Below are positions 11,572 through 23,552 of a stretch of 64,000 nucleotides of DNA, piece after piece. A program made the translations under genes and the position numbers. The stretch is taken from contig NC_065910.1 of assembly GCF_905147045.1 (NCBI RefSeq), positions 3,224,001-3,288,000 of the forward strand, given 5' to 3'. This stretch comes from Nymphalis io. Taxonomy: Eukaryota > Arthropoda > Insecta > Lepidoptera > Nymphalidae. Each line of letters starts with the position of its first letter. Position 1 is the stretch's first letter. The notes under the pieces are model-generated. The model was not told the DNA's origin, made no database searches, and saw only the letters and a program-made list of their open reading frames with translations.

Positions 11572-11870
11572 TTAGGCGAGGCAAATAGGCCTCAGGGTAG
11601 AAGGTAGGTAGGTAGATACATAGACATTGGCACCGTAAGAAATATTAACCATTCCTTACATCGTCAATGGCCAGAAACCTTGGGTACTAAGATTTTATGC
11701 CCTTGTGCCTGTAGTTCTATGGGTCAACCTTCTGTGGGTCCATGGGTCCTTCTATAAGTCGTTCAAGTCGGAACACAATAATACTAAGTACTGATTTTTA
11801 GTGGTAGAATATCTGACGAGTGGGTGATACTTTAAAAGGTAGACTTGCACATAGTCCTACCACAAATTAT
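11572..11870 (-). repeat. Family D interspersed repeat, diverged
   Basis: A reverse copy: GGCAAATAGGCC at the left, ACATTGGCACCGTAAGAAAT in the middle and ATCTGACGAGTGGGTGATAC near the right end. Several indels and a run of GTAG repeats show that it is old. Confidence 0.65.
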
Positions 11871-13073
11871 AGTGGTGGTTTATTTGTAACTTTTATACAT
11901 AGAAATATATGTTACATTTTGAAGGCGATTAAAAAGTTAAAACAAAAAGTATTCCAGTAGCAATTCATTTATTAAAAAATATGATGTTGATTTGTTTCTC
12001 AAAGGAGACTTGCCAACTGTGTACGGACTAGGAATTGTCAAGTGTACAAGTGTGTGCGGCACACACACATACAATCAGTCTCAGTCTTACCTATCCTAAA
12101 CGAATTCAAGCTTAGATAATTCAAAAATACAATGAAAATGAAAAATAAAAATAATAGCATTGGACATTAATTATCAGTTTAAAGGCTGGACGTTATCATA
12201 TCATCTTTGAAATAATTAGAATAAAATAGTGACGCTAATTGTGGTTTCATGTGTAGTCAGAAACAATAGTTACTGTTTATTACGTACGATTGACAAAGAA
12301 AATAGATGGCTTTTTTGTTTTTTTTTCTGATATATTTTTTAAAAAAAATCAAAAATAAAACAAAGTGATCAGTTGAAATTTTTTTACTTCGTTATTTCTT
12401 ATACAAAATAGTGACTGAAATTTTCCTTTATATTTTATTAGAGCAATTATAATCCTTTGGTTATTGGGTAACAAACTAACACTATTAATACTTATTCGTA
12501 GTGAGAACTTATATCCTAGATAGGTAGGAATTCGAATACATAATATAAAACGTAATTTTACATCCAAATTAACTATCAAAATATAGCACTAAATGAATAT
12601 CTTAATTACAAAATTATCGTATGTAATAAGCACCAAATAAGCTAACATTAAATCGATGGAATGTTCTAGAAAGTTCGATGTAAATTAAGATTTCCAAATT
12701 CTATTCACTATAGACGGCGCCACGGTCGCATCAGAGCGTGTACTTCCGCGTAACGCTACATAGTTGAGTGTAAGGTCATTCTCTGTTGCCATTTTGAAAT
12801 ATAAATCAGGAATTTTACAAATGTCATACTTATGAAGCAAATGCAAGCATTTCGATATCGAAGATGTAGGTATTAGATAACAGACGAAACCGAATTTAGC
12901 GAGCAGTTCAAGTAACGTGCAGCTAATTCTTATAGCTACATATACAATGTCAATATTAGACTTTGTGTAGTATACGAATTATTCACATATACGAATGCGA
13001 ACGATCGTAAAATCCCTAGTTTACAAATTATTTCCTTCGATTTAATTAACAAAAATTTAGTCTAATGATTTTT
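11871..13073. other. Intergenic DNA and likely 3' UTR of the four-TM gene
   Basis: The four-transmembrane gene stops at 13074 and is read leftward, so its 3' UTR must start here. Possible minus-strand AATAAA signals exist (for example about 12433), but none can be chosen by eye. A GC-richer patch at 12715-12790 has no open frame. Confidence 0.45.
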
Positions 13074-13621
13074 CTACAGCGCGACATCTTTATACTTCGT
13101 CAAGTCATCGGATTCATTCCCAACCGAATTGTGGCTATTTCTCATGCCGTAGTACACCCGCTCCCTGGAGCCACTGAAATGGTAAGGATCGTGTCGCATT
13201 CCATACGGATCCTCCCTTTTGAAGTCCTGGAAGAACCTGGGGTCATAATCTGGAGGAAACATTCGAGGGTCGTACATATATTGTCTGTAGGGATAGGCCA
13301 TTTCACTCTTGCAGTCCATTCTGTCTTCGAACTCGTACCCCTTGGCGGGGTATTCATCGGTATTAAAGGCGCCTACGACCGAATGTCTTCTCTTGTAGGG
13401 ATTATCGAAGGGTCCGGTTCTAGGGCCGACCCAAGTGCCGTAGGTTTGTGGCGGGGGGAAGGATTTCGGGTATCCTCGTAGGCTAGCGGCGTATTGCCGG
13501 TCTGCGAGGTGTTGCCAATACGCTGGCGGGGGCTGGGGCAGCATCATCGGCGGGTAGCCCATGTTCATCGATTGTCGGGATGCTAAGTGACGACGAAGAT
13601 CTGGCATCGAGCCTGATTTAC
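13074..13621 (-). CDS. Four-TM gene, exon 6 (terminal)
   Basis: Acceptor TTCTTTTTACAG at 13622-13633, stop TAG at 13074-13076. Encodes 181 residues of tail rich in Pro and Tyr (MLPQPPPAYW, YPYRQYMYDPRMFPPDYDPR), ending DDLTKYKDVAL. Low complexity and many Tyr residues suggest a cytoplasmic docking segment (inference). Confidence 0.9.
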
Positions 13622-16600
13622 CTGTAAAAAGAAAAATCACACCATGACAACAAAAATCTCTACGCACTGCTTTTTTACCTATATTTTGTGTCAATAACCT
13701 AAGCAATGTCCTGATACTAAATTTTTTAAATTAATAGACTATTTATTTACTCCGTGCGTTTTGGACAATATTTCGTTCCTTTCGTAATTTATTATTCGAA
13801 GTACAATCAATAATTAAATAAGCCCGAATGAAACGATAAGTAGCTTGGAAAAATATTGGTGCAAGTATTTTATTACATTTTCGTCTATTAACTATATTGG
13901 GCCTTCGTAATATACTTATTAATGGTGTTTATCCATTAAAATAGAGAGCGAGATACACTACAAAAACGATCTAAAGAAGGCTAAGTATAATATTCAAATT
14001 AGCAATGTTACCGTTATCAGCCAAGAACCCATCATTGGTAAAAGCACCGGGTGTGTCTGGCACGAAGTGGCTGGCGTCGAACTCACTGCCGCTCACCGGT
14101 ACTGTGTTGCCATATTCACTTTTTCTGGAAAGTTCAATGAATACATTTAATACAGCATTAGACAAATTAATTAAGACAATATTATATTGTAAAGTTATTA
14201 CGCAGATATAATTTAATTTAAAAAAAAATGTGAGTATGTAAGCTGATATTACAATGTTTTCAAATGTCAAATGGTGGTTGTATTTATTGCCATTATTCCT
14301 TTTTTTAATAAAAAAATTAAACTAATCTTTTGCGAGTTGGCTCTTACAATCAGTTTACAACAAAAAATCAATCTTTACTAGCATCGGTTCGTAATTAGTT
14401 AAATTTTATTTTTACGAGATGAACGACAAGAAATTCATTAGTTAGATACTATTTTTGATTTTTTATATTACGTACATAAATTATATAGCGTAAAATTGTG
14501 CATGAAAAATAACGAATGCTAATAAGTTTCTTTTAACACTTATTATATAGTATTGAAAATTATAGCAGATACATTTTGTTTTAACGAAAAAAATAATGTA
14601 AATGAATTATATATAATTAGGACTTTAGAACTATCATATAATTTATAATTTCGTGTAAATGTGCAATAAGTGTTTATGTGTGAAGTTAGAGTGAGGTGGT
14701 GGTACCTCGCCTCTCGCAGCGCATAGGCGGACTGCACGAGCACAACGCCGCACACGACGGCGGGCAGGCGCGCCACGTAACACGCCAGTTCGGCGCCGCC
14801 GTACACGCCCTGCAGCCCCTGCCCGACAACAACAATCAGCGACACACATAGTATGATTACTGGTCTGACTTACTCGTCTGTATAAATATCTGTCTGTATA
14901 AATGGGTAATCATTTATCGTTTGTTCTACATAATACTACTACTATGCATATTCTGTCAGTGAGCCAGTGTAATAAAGAGCACAGAGAACATATTATTTCG
15001 TATGATATGTATTTTGATGGTGTAAGCTGTATTTAATATTTCTTATAATTCGATCCGATAGGATTCTGTTTCGAGCCTCGGATTGCCTGTCGTTACAATA
15101 ACTCACTTAGTGGAAGGTACCTAACAAAACGGTCGTGCACAAAGCCCTACCGCCAATTCTTGATAACCACTTACTGCCAAGTGGTCATTTGCCATTCCAA
15201 CTTCATATAAAAACAGGTTTTATTGTCTATTAAATTAAAAAGAATATACTTATTATAATTTATACAAATTTTAACAACATTTCCAATTTATAAGACTTCC
15301 TTAATACCATACGAAACCATTAAACTATCACTTTATAGTTGGTAAAAGAATAAAATAACGATTATAAGTAAATATCGCCGATTTAATATTTGTTTCGAAT
15401 GTTAAGAATCTGTATTATGTAGCCATTATGTATGTTGTTATAATAATATTTTATTATTATTACACAGCACTTGAAATTTCACTTTCTATGCGGTCAGTAA
15501 AATTCATACATTATTATACAAAAATAAAGACTACAATATTTCACAACACGTTCAGACAGTAAGTAGACATACCAGAGAATTTGTTACGCACTTGTAATTC
15601 AAAAAACAAAAATAAAACTATATTCTTTAGTATTTAGTAAAAAAATGCTTTAAATAATTTTTAAACCCGTACAATTTGGTCGTGAAACTGTCTAAAGATA
15701 AATTATCAGCAAACGTGTCGCTATAGTTTCACTTGTTTTATTTATTTGAATTAGTAAAAGATAACAAAATTACCACCCAATCGATGGAACGAAGGCGCGG
15801 GTATAAGCTTTTATTATTGAAAATAAAATCACTTTTAAAGCACCTATACAAACTGAGCAGTAGGGCTAATCTGTAAGAACAAATTCGAAAATCACCGCAG
15901 AAAACGCTCATCATAAGTCAGAATGTGATATGCAACATTGATCATAACTATAACATTTGGCCGTTGATTGGCCGCAAAAGTCTGCCATATATTTTCTCCG
16001 ACCGCAAACCCCAAATATGAAAAGGACAATTGAATGGCAATGAATACTGAAGGTTAAATAAACTATGCTAAAAATTTTGCTACGAGACTGTGATAATTAT
16101 AATAAACGCTACTCTAATATAGATATATTTAAGGAAAATTTATTTAAGCCTTAAAAAACTGTATTTGTCTTTAATATTCCTTTATATTTGTTCTGCTTTT
16201 TAAATTACATTTTAAATACTCGACTTTATATATTTTAATTAATCGTTAAATAACTTGTTATTGTTAGGTTCACTCCAGTTAGACTTATTTTGTTACCAAA
16301 TGTTTATTTATTATATTATGCTGTATGTTTCCCAAATAAATAAATAAATTACCCAATGACTGATAGACATATAGAAGACCAGAGCACATTCCGGTATCAG
16401 CACCAGTATGACTGAGATCAGCCACGCGAGTAGGTACGTGTTGTTTTTCTGAAAAAAAAAACCATACAACTTACACACAACTTAAATAGAGTTTCCTATC
16501 AGCGTAGGAGGAGATCAACCATATTTTTGTGAACTTATCCGTAAGCCTTAAAATTCATTTTTATTGTATATTTATTTACAGTATGTAGATGCAACAATGC

Positions 16601-19600
16601 TGATTTAAGACCTCCGCTTGTTTTTTTGAGGAGAAGTTTCAGAGTTTATTCCACCACGTTGCTCTAATTCGGGTTGGTCACACATGCGACAGATATCCAA
16701 GACAAGCAGTAAACCTACTTACGATGTTAATCTTACCGCTGGGCACGAAATCCTTACTAATAGTATAAATGCGACAGTTTGTTTGTTTGTAACGCTTTCA
16801 CACCTTAACTACTCAACCGATGATTATTAAATTTCTCATACGCGTTGCCATGGACACAGAAAAGGATATAGAGTACCTAAAGGATATGGAGTACCTAAAG
16901 GATATGGAGTACCTAAAGGATATAGAGTAACTAAAACTACTATCACACGCGGATGATGTGGGTTGATTAGTTAAGACGTGAAAGGGTAACACACAAACTT
17001 ACTCACTTCTGCATTTATAATTTTAGTAAGGATTAAATCTTGTTCGGCGGTGAAGGAAGAAAACTGGATATATGTTGAATAAAAATCTTCTAAATGTGTG
17101 CTCACCAACTCGTGTTGGAACAGCGGTACATATACCTCTGCTTCTAATTATATTTAAAAAAAACTGGCGTTCGTAAGGAATTGATTTAAAAATTGTCGCA
17201 TAATTAAATATGCTCAATAATAAATAAATATTTAAATTACATTAGAAATAGGTATTATAATGTAACTCAATTAATCGTCTAATTTACGCAATTATTTAAA
17301 ATTAATTGTTAATAGTTTAATAATTATACTTACCAGTCGCTTAAGACCAAACATTACAAGTTTTTTTGAACGTTATTAAAATCTAAATACTGACAAAAAA
17401 GTACCGGTTTTTTGACAATCGATTTGTTAAAAAAAGCAATTCTTTAGTTTGCCATTTGAAATTACTTCCAAAACTTTTTTTCTGAAATAATTAAGAGCAC
17501 CAAGTTTCAAAATATTAGCGCAGAATTTATTAGCGTTATTTTTTAAATCAGCCTTCGGCTTCTTTGGTCTTGCTATTCATTTTAGTTTCCGAAAAAAAAA
17601 AACAATACGTTGTGTTTGCTTTTTGATTTCGTGCCTGCAGTGCTATTCTATAAGAACTTCTTTGTATCAAATTGGTGTCATTAAAAGTGATTTATTAATG
17701 TTATAATTATTATAATGATAGTAAACGTAAGTATAGCCTGATTAATTATGAAAAAACATACATATTTATTAGTTTTAAAATATTCTTACCGATATAAGGC
17801 CATGGACCAAGGTGACAGTGGCTGTAATAATGATGCAATAGCAGATCATCAATAAAACGGATGGTATCGGCAATCCGCTCTGCGACTCCACCACCCATAC
17901 TATCTCGTAGATTAAAGCTATCGCGTATGCAACCTGGAAATATAAATATTACTGCTTTAGTTAATTAAATATTAATACATAGTTTGTTCGTTCGCCATAA
18001 AACTCGATCATATTAAACAAATTTGCAGGCTTAGAAAAAAAATTGATAACACTAATTATGTATTAGTGATATAATTACCAAACAGAAAATTATAAAGAAA
18101 ATCGGTTGACAAACAGAGGAGAGAAAGTTGGAAAATGAACTCTGTTGTCTTTGCTTATTTATTTATATATTGTGCCGTGTATGCCTTGTTTGTCTAGTGG
18201 CTAGATTGTGCAGCCGTGTAATTGTACAGCGGTCACGAATTCGAACTCCAGGTGAACCGTAATTAAGTTTTTCTGTCATGATTTTTTTTTAAAACCAGGT
18301 CTTAGTATGTTGGCAGTTTTTTACTACCTTGCCTCGGAATGCATGCCGATGTTCTTGCGCCCGAACTCTTTCCGGTCGTATCTAATTTGCCGTTCCATCG
18401 GATTTATGAGAATGAGTAAATAGATAAACAGCTTCGTTTGTGCACACAATTGTGCACTATTATATGTCCTGCGCAGTTGCAGGCTGGTCTCCCTTGAGAA
18501 TAGCCGCCGCGGCCGCAATCGGCCAAGAGAACGTTATAAAAATTGTATTGTTTACTTAACAGAGATTTGTTTTAAAATAAAAATGAAAAAAAAATCATTA
18601 TAAAAAAAATCTACTTTTTATTTTGGTTTCGAATCAAAAAAAACTAACAAACAGGGCAAGCTTAATAAAACCGTTTAAACATATAAGCCAAAGAGAGAAT
18701 TATAAGCCAATTTAGAACTAGGGATTTCAATTATAAATAATGTTCTCATTAAATAATCTAAGTCATTTTCAATACATTAAAATCTATATGTTTTTTTTTT
18801 GTTCCTTGTGCCTCCATCTACCATATATCCGATTGAATTAAAACTTCTACAATTGTGTTGGACACTTGATGGTAATCAAGGACCATCAACGTACATAAAG
18901 ACATAATTTTTACCAACAACATTTGAAGAGGCATTGCATTGCATGCTTTATGTTAGTTCTAGTTATAAATAAAAATATTCTTCAATATAGTCATGTAAAA
19001 ATAAATTTATTGGCATATAATTAGGCAATTTAATGCATTAATTATACAAATAGACATGAGTTGAAATAGTTCCAACCGAATTACTTCGCGCCGCCCGTTA
19101 TATTACACAATATTGCATTCAAAATGACAACATAATCTCTTCCATAGCATAAATTAATAATATTACGATCCGGTTAGTAATCACAATATATAATCTGTTA
19201 TCTGGAAGTCGGCGAAGCTTATTACGCATTCCGCTATCCGCGCTCGCCATTTCGACATCTCGTGAGATAACTTGGCCTTAGAACTGGTAGCCCCTTCTAT
19301 TTGATATGAAACAATGTTGTACAATTACTGAGGTAGCCTAGATTCCCTCGAATCAACGTTCAAAAACATTGGCAGCTCAATTTATGCAATTTCAATACTC
19401 TGGTTAATAGGGTTACCATTTACAAATACTACAAAGGTAAATTAAACGTCTTAATACCTGCTCAAAGAAATATGATAAATGCGAAACCCTAACACGTTTC
19501 ATTTGCCTTATTTAACTTAAGACATTGAAACTATTTTATTTATAGTATGAACTTTTGAGATGTTATTAATATTACTTCGTATTCAAAATGACAGACAATA

Positions 19601-20117
19601 AACTTTATATTCAAGAGTAGCCAATTATGTACAAAATTATATGAGCTAACTGTCGCGCACTTTTATTCTCTAACTCTCATAGCCCGATAGGACGGCAACA
19701 AGAACGGTAAGTGATCAGGTGCATGACCTACGGTTTTTCACGTGCTTTCCGAAGCACCGAAAAACATCCCCACGTCTCGAAGTCTAAAGATGTTATAATT
19801 TCCTATATTTTTCCTGTATGTACGTTTGTACATATTTTCATATACGTCGAAACTTGATGACTACTGACTTTTCCCCAAGGATAACTCCTTGAAGGTTGGA
19901 GAATAAAATATTAGATATAATATAGAAGTAGTAATAATAAGCAAATATATTTATTGGTTTCACTTACCAGGGCATAAGCGGCAACAAAGCCCGAGGCTGC
20001 TGTCACGCTGCAGCAGAATATCCTGCTGATAGCTGGCTTCATCCGTAATTTTGGAGACGAGTCTGTGTCGCTCAGGTCATTACTGACTGACATTGTGTTT
20101 ATATTATCCACCTTCAT
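13074..20117 (-). CDS. Four-transmembrane protein with long Tyr/Pro-rich tail (six exons)
   Basis: Six exons join in frame into about 387 residues. The coding segments are 20117-19968, 17933-17790, 16448-16353, 14818-14706, 14124-14012 and 13621-13074. Hydrophobic segments fall at about residues 37-64, 75-96, 103-126 and 139-163. A cytoplasmic-type tail of about 220 residues follows, rich in Tyr, Pro, Arg and Met, with SGSMPDLRRHLASRQSM at its start and DVAL at its end. The four-TM core resembles insect pasiflora/DUF4728-like membrane proteins, but the long tail is not typical and I do not assign a function. All junctions are GT-AG and phases agree. Two in-frame ATGs exist: 20117 (weak context) and 20093 (ACA before ATG, better). 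Starting at 20093 gives 379 residues. A final V-A-L would fit a class II PDZ ligand (inference). Confidence 0.85.
14012..14124 (-). CDS. Four-TM gene, exon 5
   Basis: 113 nt, from phase 2 to phase 1. Acceptor AACTTTCCAG, donor AACG|GTAACA. Begins the tail (KSEYGNTVPVSGSEFDASHF onward). Confidence 0.86.
14706..14818 (-). CDS. Four-TM gene, exon 4
   Basis: 113 nt, from phase 0 to phase 2. Acceptor GTCGGGCAG, donor GCGAG|GTACC. Encodes GLQGVYGGAELACY and TM4. It is strikingly GC-rich against its flanks. Confidence 0.87.
14935..15205 (+). repeat. Eroded family D repeat in intron 3
   Basis: Parts of family D are recognisable (GTGAGCCAGTGTAATAA, TGATAACCACTTACTGCCAA, GTGGTCATTTGCC), scrambled with a reverse piece (GTGCACAAAGCCCTACCGCC). 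It lies between exons 3 and 4 of the four-TM gene. Confidence 0.45.
15206..16352. other. Intron 3 of the four-TM gene, AT-rich
   Basis: No repeat or exon signal beyond AT-rich sequence and an (AAAT)n run near 16338-16350, next to the exon 3 donor. Confidence 0.5.
16353..16448 (-). CDS. Four-TM gene, exon 3
   Basis: 96 nt, phase 0 at both ends. Acceptor TTTTTTTTCAG, donor TGG|GTAATT. Encodes KNNTYLLAWL and TM3, ending SISHW. Confidence 0.87.
16590..17150. mobile_element. TIR element flanked by inverted family A SINE pieces
   Basis: A core element spans 16755-17034. It has inverted termini, TTACTAATAGTATAAATGCG at the left and its near complement TGCATTTATAATTTTAGTAA at the right. Outside it lie a diverged family A fragment on the minus strand (16590-16750) and one on the plus strand (17040-17140), so the inverted symmetry extends beyond the core. 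It lies in intron 2 of the four-TM gene. No transposase frame is present, which suggests a non-autonomous, MITE-like element. Confidence 0.6.
16861..16932 (+). repeat. 18-bp tandem repeat, four copies
   Basis: The unit AAAGGATATGGAGTACCT is repeated about four times with a few A/G and A/C changes, inside the TIR element at 16755-17034. Confidence 0.85.
17790..17933 (-). CDS. Four-TM gene, exon 2
   Basis: 144 nt, phase 0 at both ends. Acceptor TATATTTCCAG, donor TCG|GTAAGA. Encodes the rest of TM1, a short loop with VVESQSGLPIP, and TM2. Confidence 0.88.
18183..18532 (+). mobile_element. tRNA-derived SINE, family B relative with a different head
   Basis: The body matches family B (AACTCTTTCCGGTCGT, TGCACTATTATATGTCCTGC, TTGAGAATAGCCGCCGCGGC). 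The tRNA-like head differs: GTTTGTCTAGTGGCTAGATT, then ATTCGAACTCCAGGTGAA in place of CCTGGGTTCAATTCCCAGG. It lies in intron 1 of the four-TM gene. This looks like a SINE subfamily with a swapped or diverged head. Confidence 0.65.
18540..19650. other. Intron 1 of the four-TM gene, no feature seen
   Basis: AT-rich; no repeat or coding signal identified. Confidence 0.5.
19655..19785 (-). repeat. Family B SINE fragment
   Basis: A diverged internal part of family B: CTCTAACTCTCATAGCCCGA and TTCACGTGCTTTCCGAAGCA, with an inserted stretch between them. Confidence 0.5.
19968..20117 (-). CDS. Four-TM gene, coding exon 1
   Basis: Encodes the short N-terminus (NDLSDTDSSPKLRMKPAISR) and the first half of TM1. 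The donor is CTG|GTAAGTG. A possible upstream acceptor (GATTTTAG) near 20139 suggests that an untranslated exon lies further right. The preferred ATG may be 20093. Confidence 0.82.
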
Positions 20118-20627
20118 ATATAACAAATATACCAGAACCTAAAATCGATTTAACATGGACGGCAACGCCAAATCTTATTCTGAATTTTAACACATTATTC
20201 TTCAAACGAAAGTTACAAGATTGTTCAACTGCATGATATGTTCAAAATGTTTGGACTGGTAAGACGTTCGATTGATGTTTTCATTGGCTTTTTCGAAATT
20301 TGATTGATGCTTGTTCTGCAGCAATAATTCTTGAGGTAATCTTTATAAGCATATAAAGATTGTACGAATTTGAAACTGACATCTATTCAATCATTATCGA
20401 AAAGGCAGTTTCTATTTTCGTTTTCCACGTATGATTCTTCATTATCCTGTAAAATAAAACAATTGTCTTGTAATCAAATGTTGTTCAAAAATTTAATATT
20501 TGAATATTTTAAATTTTCCGGAAGCGTTTTTGAATATTTAGTAATAGTAGTAGAATACCTGTTTACATCTTTTAAGTGTATTGTGTTTTTTTTCTTTATT
20601 TAATTTATTTATTATTGATAGATGCTT

Positions 20628-20941
20628 AATGTCCTTCTGACCGATTTCGGCCACGGTGACCAATCTCAAGAGAGATTAGATTAGATTAACAGAAGTGCAT
20701 CCTCATAATCCAATGGGACTGTAATCCGACACGAACGAAAAGAATTCAGACGCAGGCCCTATGGCTTTACGTGGTTCCCGAGGCACAGGAGTTTATACAC
20801 AGCCAACTTCCAGACTCCAGGCTGCTACTGAGATTCTTCGACAGAAAACTCAGCAACTTTTTACCGGCCTGACCTAGAGTTTGATACCAGGACCTTGGTT
20901 TCTGGGGATTTTTATCTAGCTAGTAAACCCACGAGGCAGTG
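20628..20941 (-). mobile_element. tRNA-derived SINE, family B, diverged
   Basis: A reverse copy from CCGATTTCGGCCACGGTGAC to the tRNA-like head, ending ACGAGGCAGT. An internal deletion removes the stretch around the GTGCACAAGTGTGTGCG motif. Confidence 0.7.
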
Positions 20942-21640
20942 TTTTATTTATAGGAAAATACATAAATAATTAAACATCTAAATTGAGATTAAAACAATAA
21001 TAATAACAAAGTAGATACAATTCACGAAAGCGGGGAATGATAAGAATGCTTGATAATTGAGTAATTATTTAAATAAATTTATTCAGTGAACCATAGTAAG
21101 TGTAAAAACAAATATTACACATCGTATATAGTGTGATACTTAATAACCGCTGAGAATATAATAACATCGTAGTATTATTTGTTTAATAATAATGAATTCT
21201 ATCGTTTTTTCCGGGTTTTGTCGTAACATTGACTAGCTGGGAATCTTAAGGTCTTTGACGCTGAATAACTAACTATGTGAACCCGTTTTCAATGTATGGG
21301 AAACATAAAACGCTTTATCGTAATTAATAAAAAATTACGTAGTAAAACGTCTCAATTGAAAAATTTTTGTTCTTGTTTACAATTAATTAACATAAAACTT
21401 TTGTTTATTTAAAATTTATGTGTGAAAACGAACTGTTGAAGACCATCGCTTAATTGCAATTACTGTTATTTCAAGGATAAATATACTATATAATAAGTAA
21501 ACAAAAACTTTATATCTGATCTTTTGCAACAAGTATTGAAATCGTATGAATAAAATATATGCATTGATATATAAATTAGCTTTGCAACGATAAGTCTAAT
21601 TCTATAACTTTAACGCCTTTCTAATTAAATCTAGGATAAT
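20942..21640. other. AT-rich intergenic, no gene seen
   Basis: No coding signals. This region lies upstream of the four-TM gene and might contain its untranslated first exon, which I could not locate. Confidence 0.45.
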
Positions 21641-21652
21641 TGCAGTAGGCAT

Positions 21653-21882
21653 GGGGAAAATTCTACTAACAAATTGTCACTTTATCGCAATCGAATTGAA
21701 GCAGGAATCGTTTCCGTTTATCCATGTTATCCGTATTATTCCGTTGCATAAAAGTTAACAATTCATTATGGTTTGGACATAACGGTATATGTTAATATAA
21801 AATCGGTTCGTTTCCGATTCGAATAAATATAGAATAATCAAAGTTTGATTGGAATTGGATCGGGAACGTATCGTAATCAGAT
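21653..21882 (+). mobile_element. Family E TIR element (MITE-like), partial
   Basis: It starts GGGGAAAATTCTACTAACAA and contains TTTATCGCAATCGAATTGAA and GGGAACGTATCGTAATC. It is the reverse complement of the element at 38615-39240. The right terminus is lost. Confidence 0.7.
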
Positions 21883-22017
21883 GGTCAGTTGTCTCCTTCG
21901 TTCACAGACACAAGTACCATAAAAAACGTCCTGCAGACGTGAAAACTAATAAATAAATATGAAGTAAAGCACTGATATTAATGTTTGAGTAATCATTTAA
22001 ATTTATTTAGAAAAATT

Positions 22018-22245
22018 AGATGGAGCAGTGGTTAGAACGCGTAAATCTAAACCGATGAGTTCAGGTTGAAACGGCAGGCAAGCCCAATGTTTTTCTTATG
22101 CTTAATTTGTGTTTATAATTCCTCCTGTGCTCAGCGGTAAAGAAAAACCTGCATGTATATAATTTCATTGAAATTCTACTTGTGTATTCACCAACCTGCA
22201 TTGTTGCAGCGTGGTGGAAAAAGCTTCAAACCTTCTTCTCAGTTC
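22018..22245 (+). repeat. Family A SINE, diverged, 3'-truncated
   Basis: The A-box region AGTGGTTAGAACGCG is intact. The B box is degraded (GTTCAGGTTGAAACGG). The body can be followed to AAACCTTCTTCTCA. Confidence 0.65.
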
Positions 22246-22249
22246 TTAT

Positions 22250-23395
22250 AGCGCAAAATACTAGCAAAAACACGAATATGTACACAATAGCATAATGTTT
22301 ATTGATATACTTAAACTTTTTATATATATAACTTGAATTATATAAATAAAATTGTAAGAAAATCGATGTAATATTGTAAGAATAGCGATTGAGAATAGCA
22401 AAACCAGGTGAACATATAATTATTTAAGGTAAACACATGACATAATAATACAGCTAATAATTATATGACAAAACATGATATTAGTATTTATATTAAAGTC
22501 CATGCAACAATAATATGATTGATTTGTCAATTGCCTTTATTTTTTTATCATATAATTATATATACATTAAAAAGTACGCCTGTTGTAAACTATTTTTTTT
22601 CTAAAAGTGAAAAGGGACAGAAAATACAAGTTAATGTATACACTTTCTTTTTTACTCGATTACTTGTAACGAGAAAGCGCGCACTAAAACACTGAACTAA
22701 TGATAGTTCCTAATTATTCTAAACCCGCTTTGTAAACTCGGAAAATACATTAAAATACAATTTACTTAAAAAGAATAAAAACTAATTTCATTCTCGAAAC
22801 AAGATAGTATTTCATAATAATTACAAAAGACGATGCTCAACAAGAGAATGCGCCATTTTTTTTTAATTCTTATTATCAATAAAATATTTGTTGTTTTTCC
22901 AAATTTGAGCTTAACATATTTAACCCATTACTGCCCGTTTTTATATACTGGAGGGCTAAATCATTTAGGCACATATATTCGGAATCACGGTATACTTAGC
23001 TAAAATGTAGCTACATATGTTAAAAAAATATTATTGAATTAAAATATGACGATTAAATAAAGCCCATTTTTTTGTAGTAAATCGATATTTTTTTTTACTT
23101 GAATGAAGTTGTAAAAGCTGTATTTGTTATTATTCTACAGTAACAAAAATAGTAAAGTATTTCTAGATAGAACCAGCCAATCTCGCACTTGTGATAAAAG
23201 TCCTGAACAATTTTGTCTTTTAAAAAAAATTAATACGCGTGTATATCCAGACGAGAGAACGTTGTAAAGTTTCTTGGCATAGAAAAACATTACGCACAAA
23301 TGAAATCCTAAAAAAACATATCAGCTATTTTCAAGAGAGATTAACCATCCTTGACATACAAATATAAGAAACGATTAAATTTGACCAGCAGTGAT
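22250..23395. other. AT-rich intergenic, no gene seen
   Basis: No exon or element recognised. Confidence 0.5.
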
Positions 23396-23397
23396 AT

Positions 23398-23552
23398 TCG
23401 GATTGCCGTCCCATCGGATTATGAGAGTTAGGGAATACAGAGTGCACCTGTGTTTGCGCACACACTTGTGCACTATAATATCTTCTGCGTAGTTGGCTAA
23501 TCTCTCTTGAGATTGGCCGCCGTGGCCGAAATCGATCTGGAGGACATTATTT
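23398..23552 (+). repeat. Family B SINE, 5'-truncated
   Basis: The 3' half of family B, from GGATTGCCGTCCCATCGGAT to GATCTGGAGGACATTATTTT. The tRNA head is missing. Confidence 0.75.

Noticed and set aside
13065..13481. 138-codon frame on the plus strand
   Set aside because: It lies antisense to the terminal exon of the four-TM gene, which has splice and phase support. It is a shadow.
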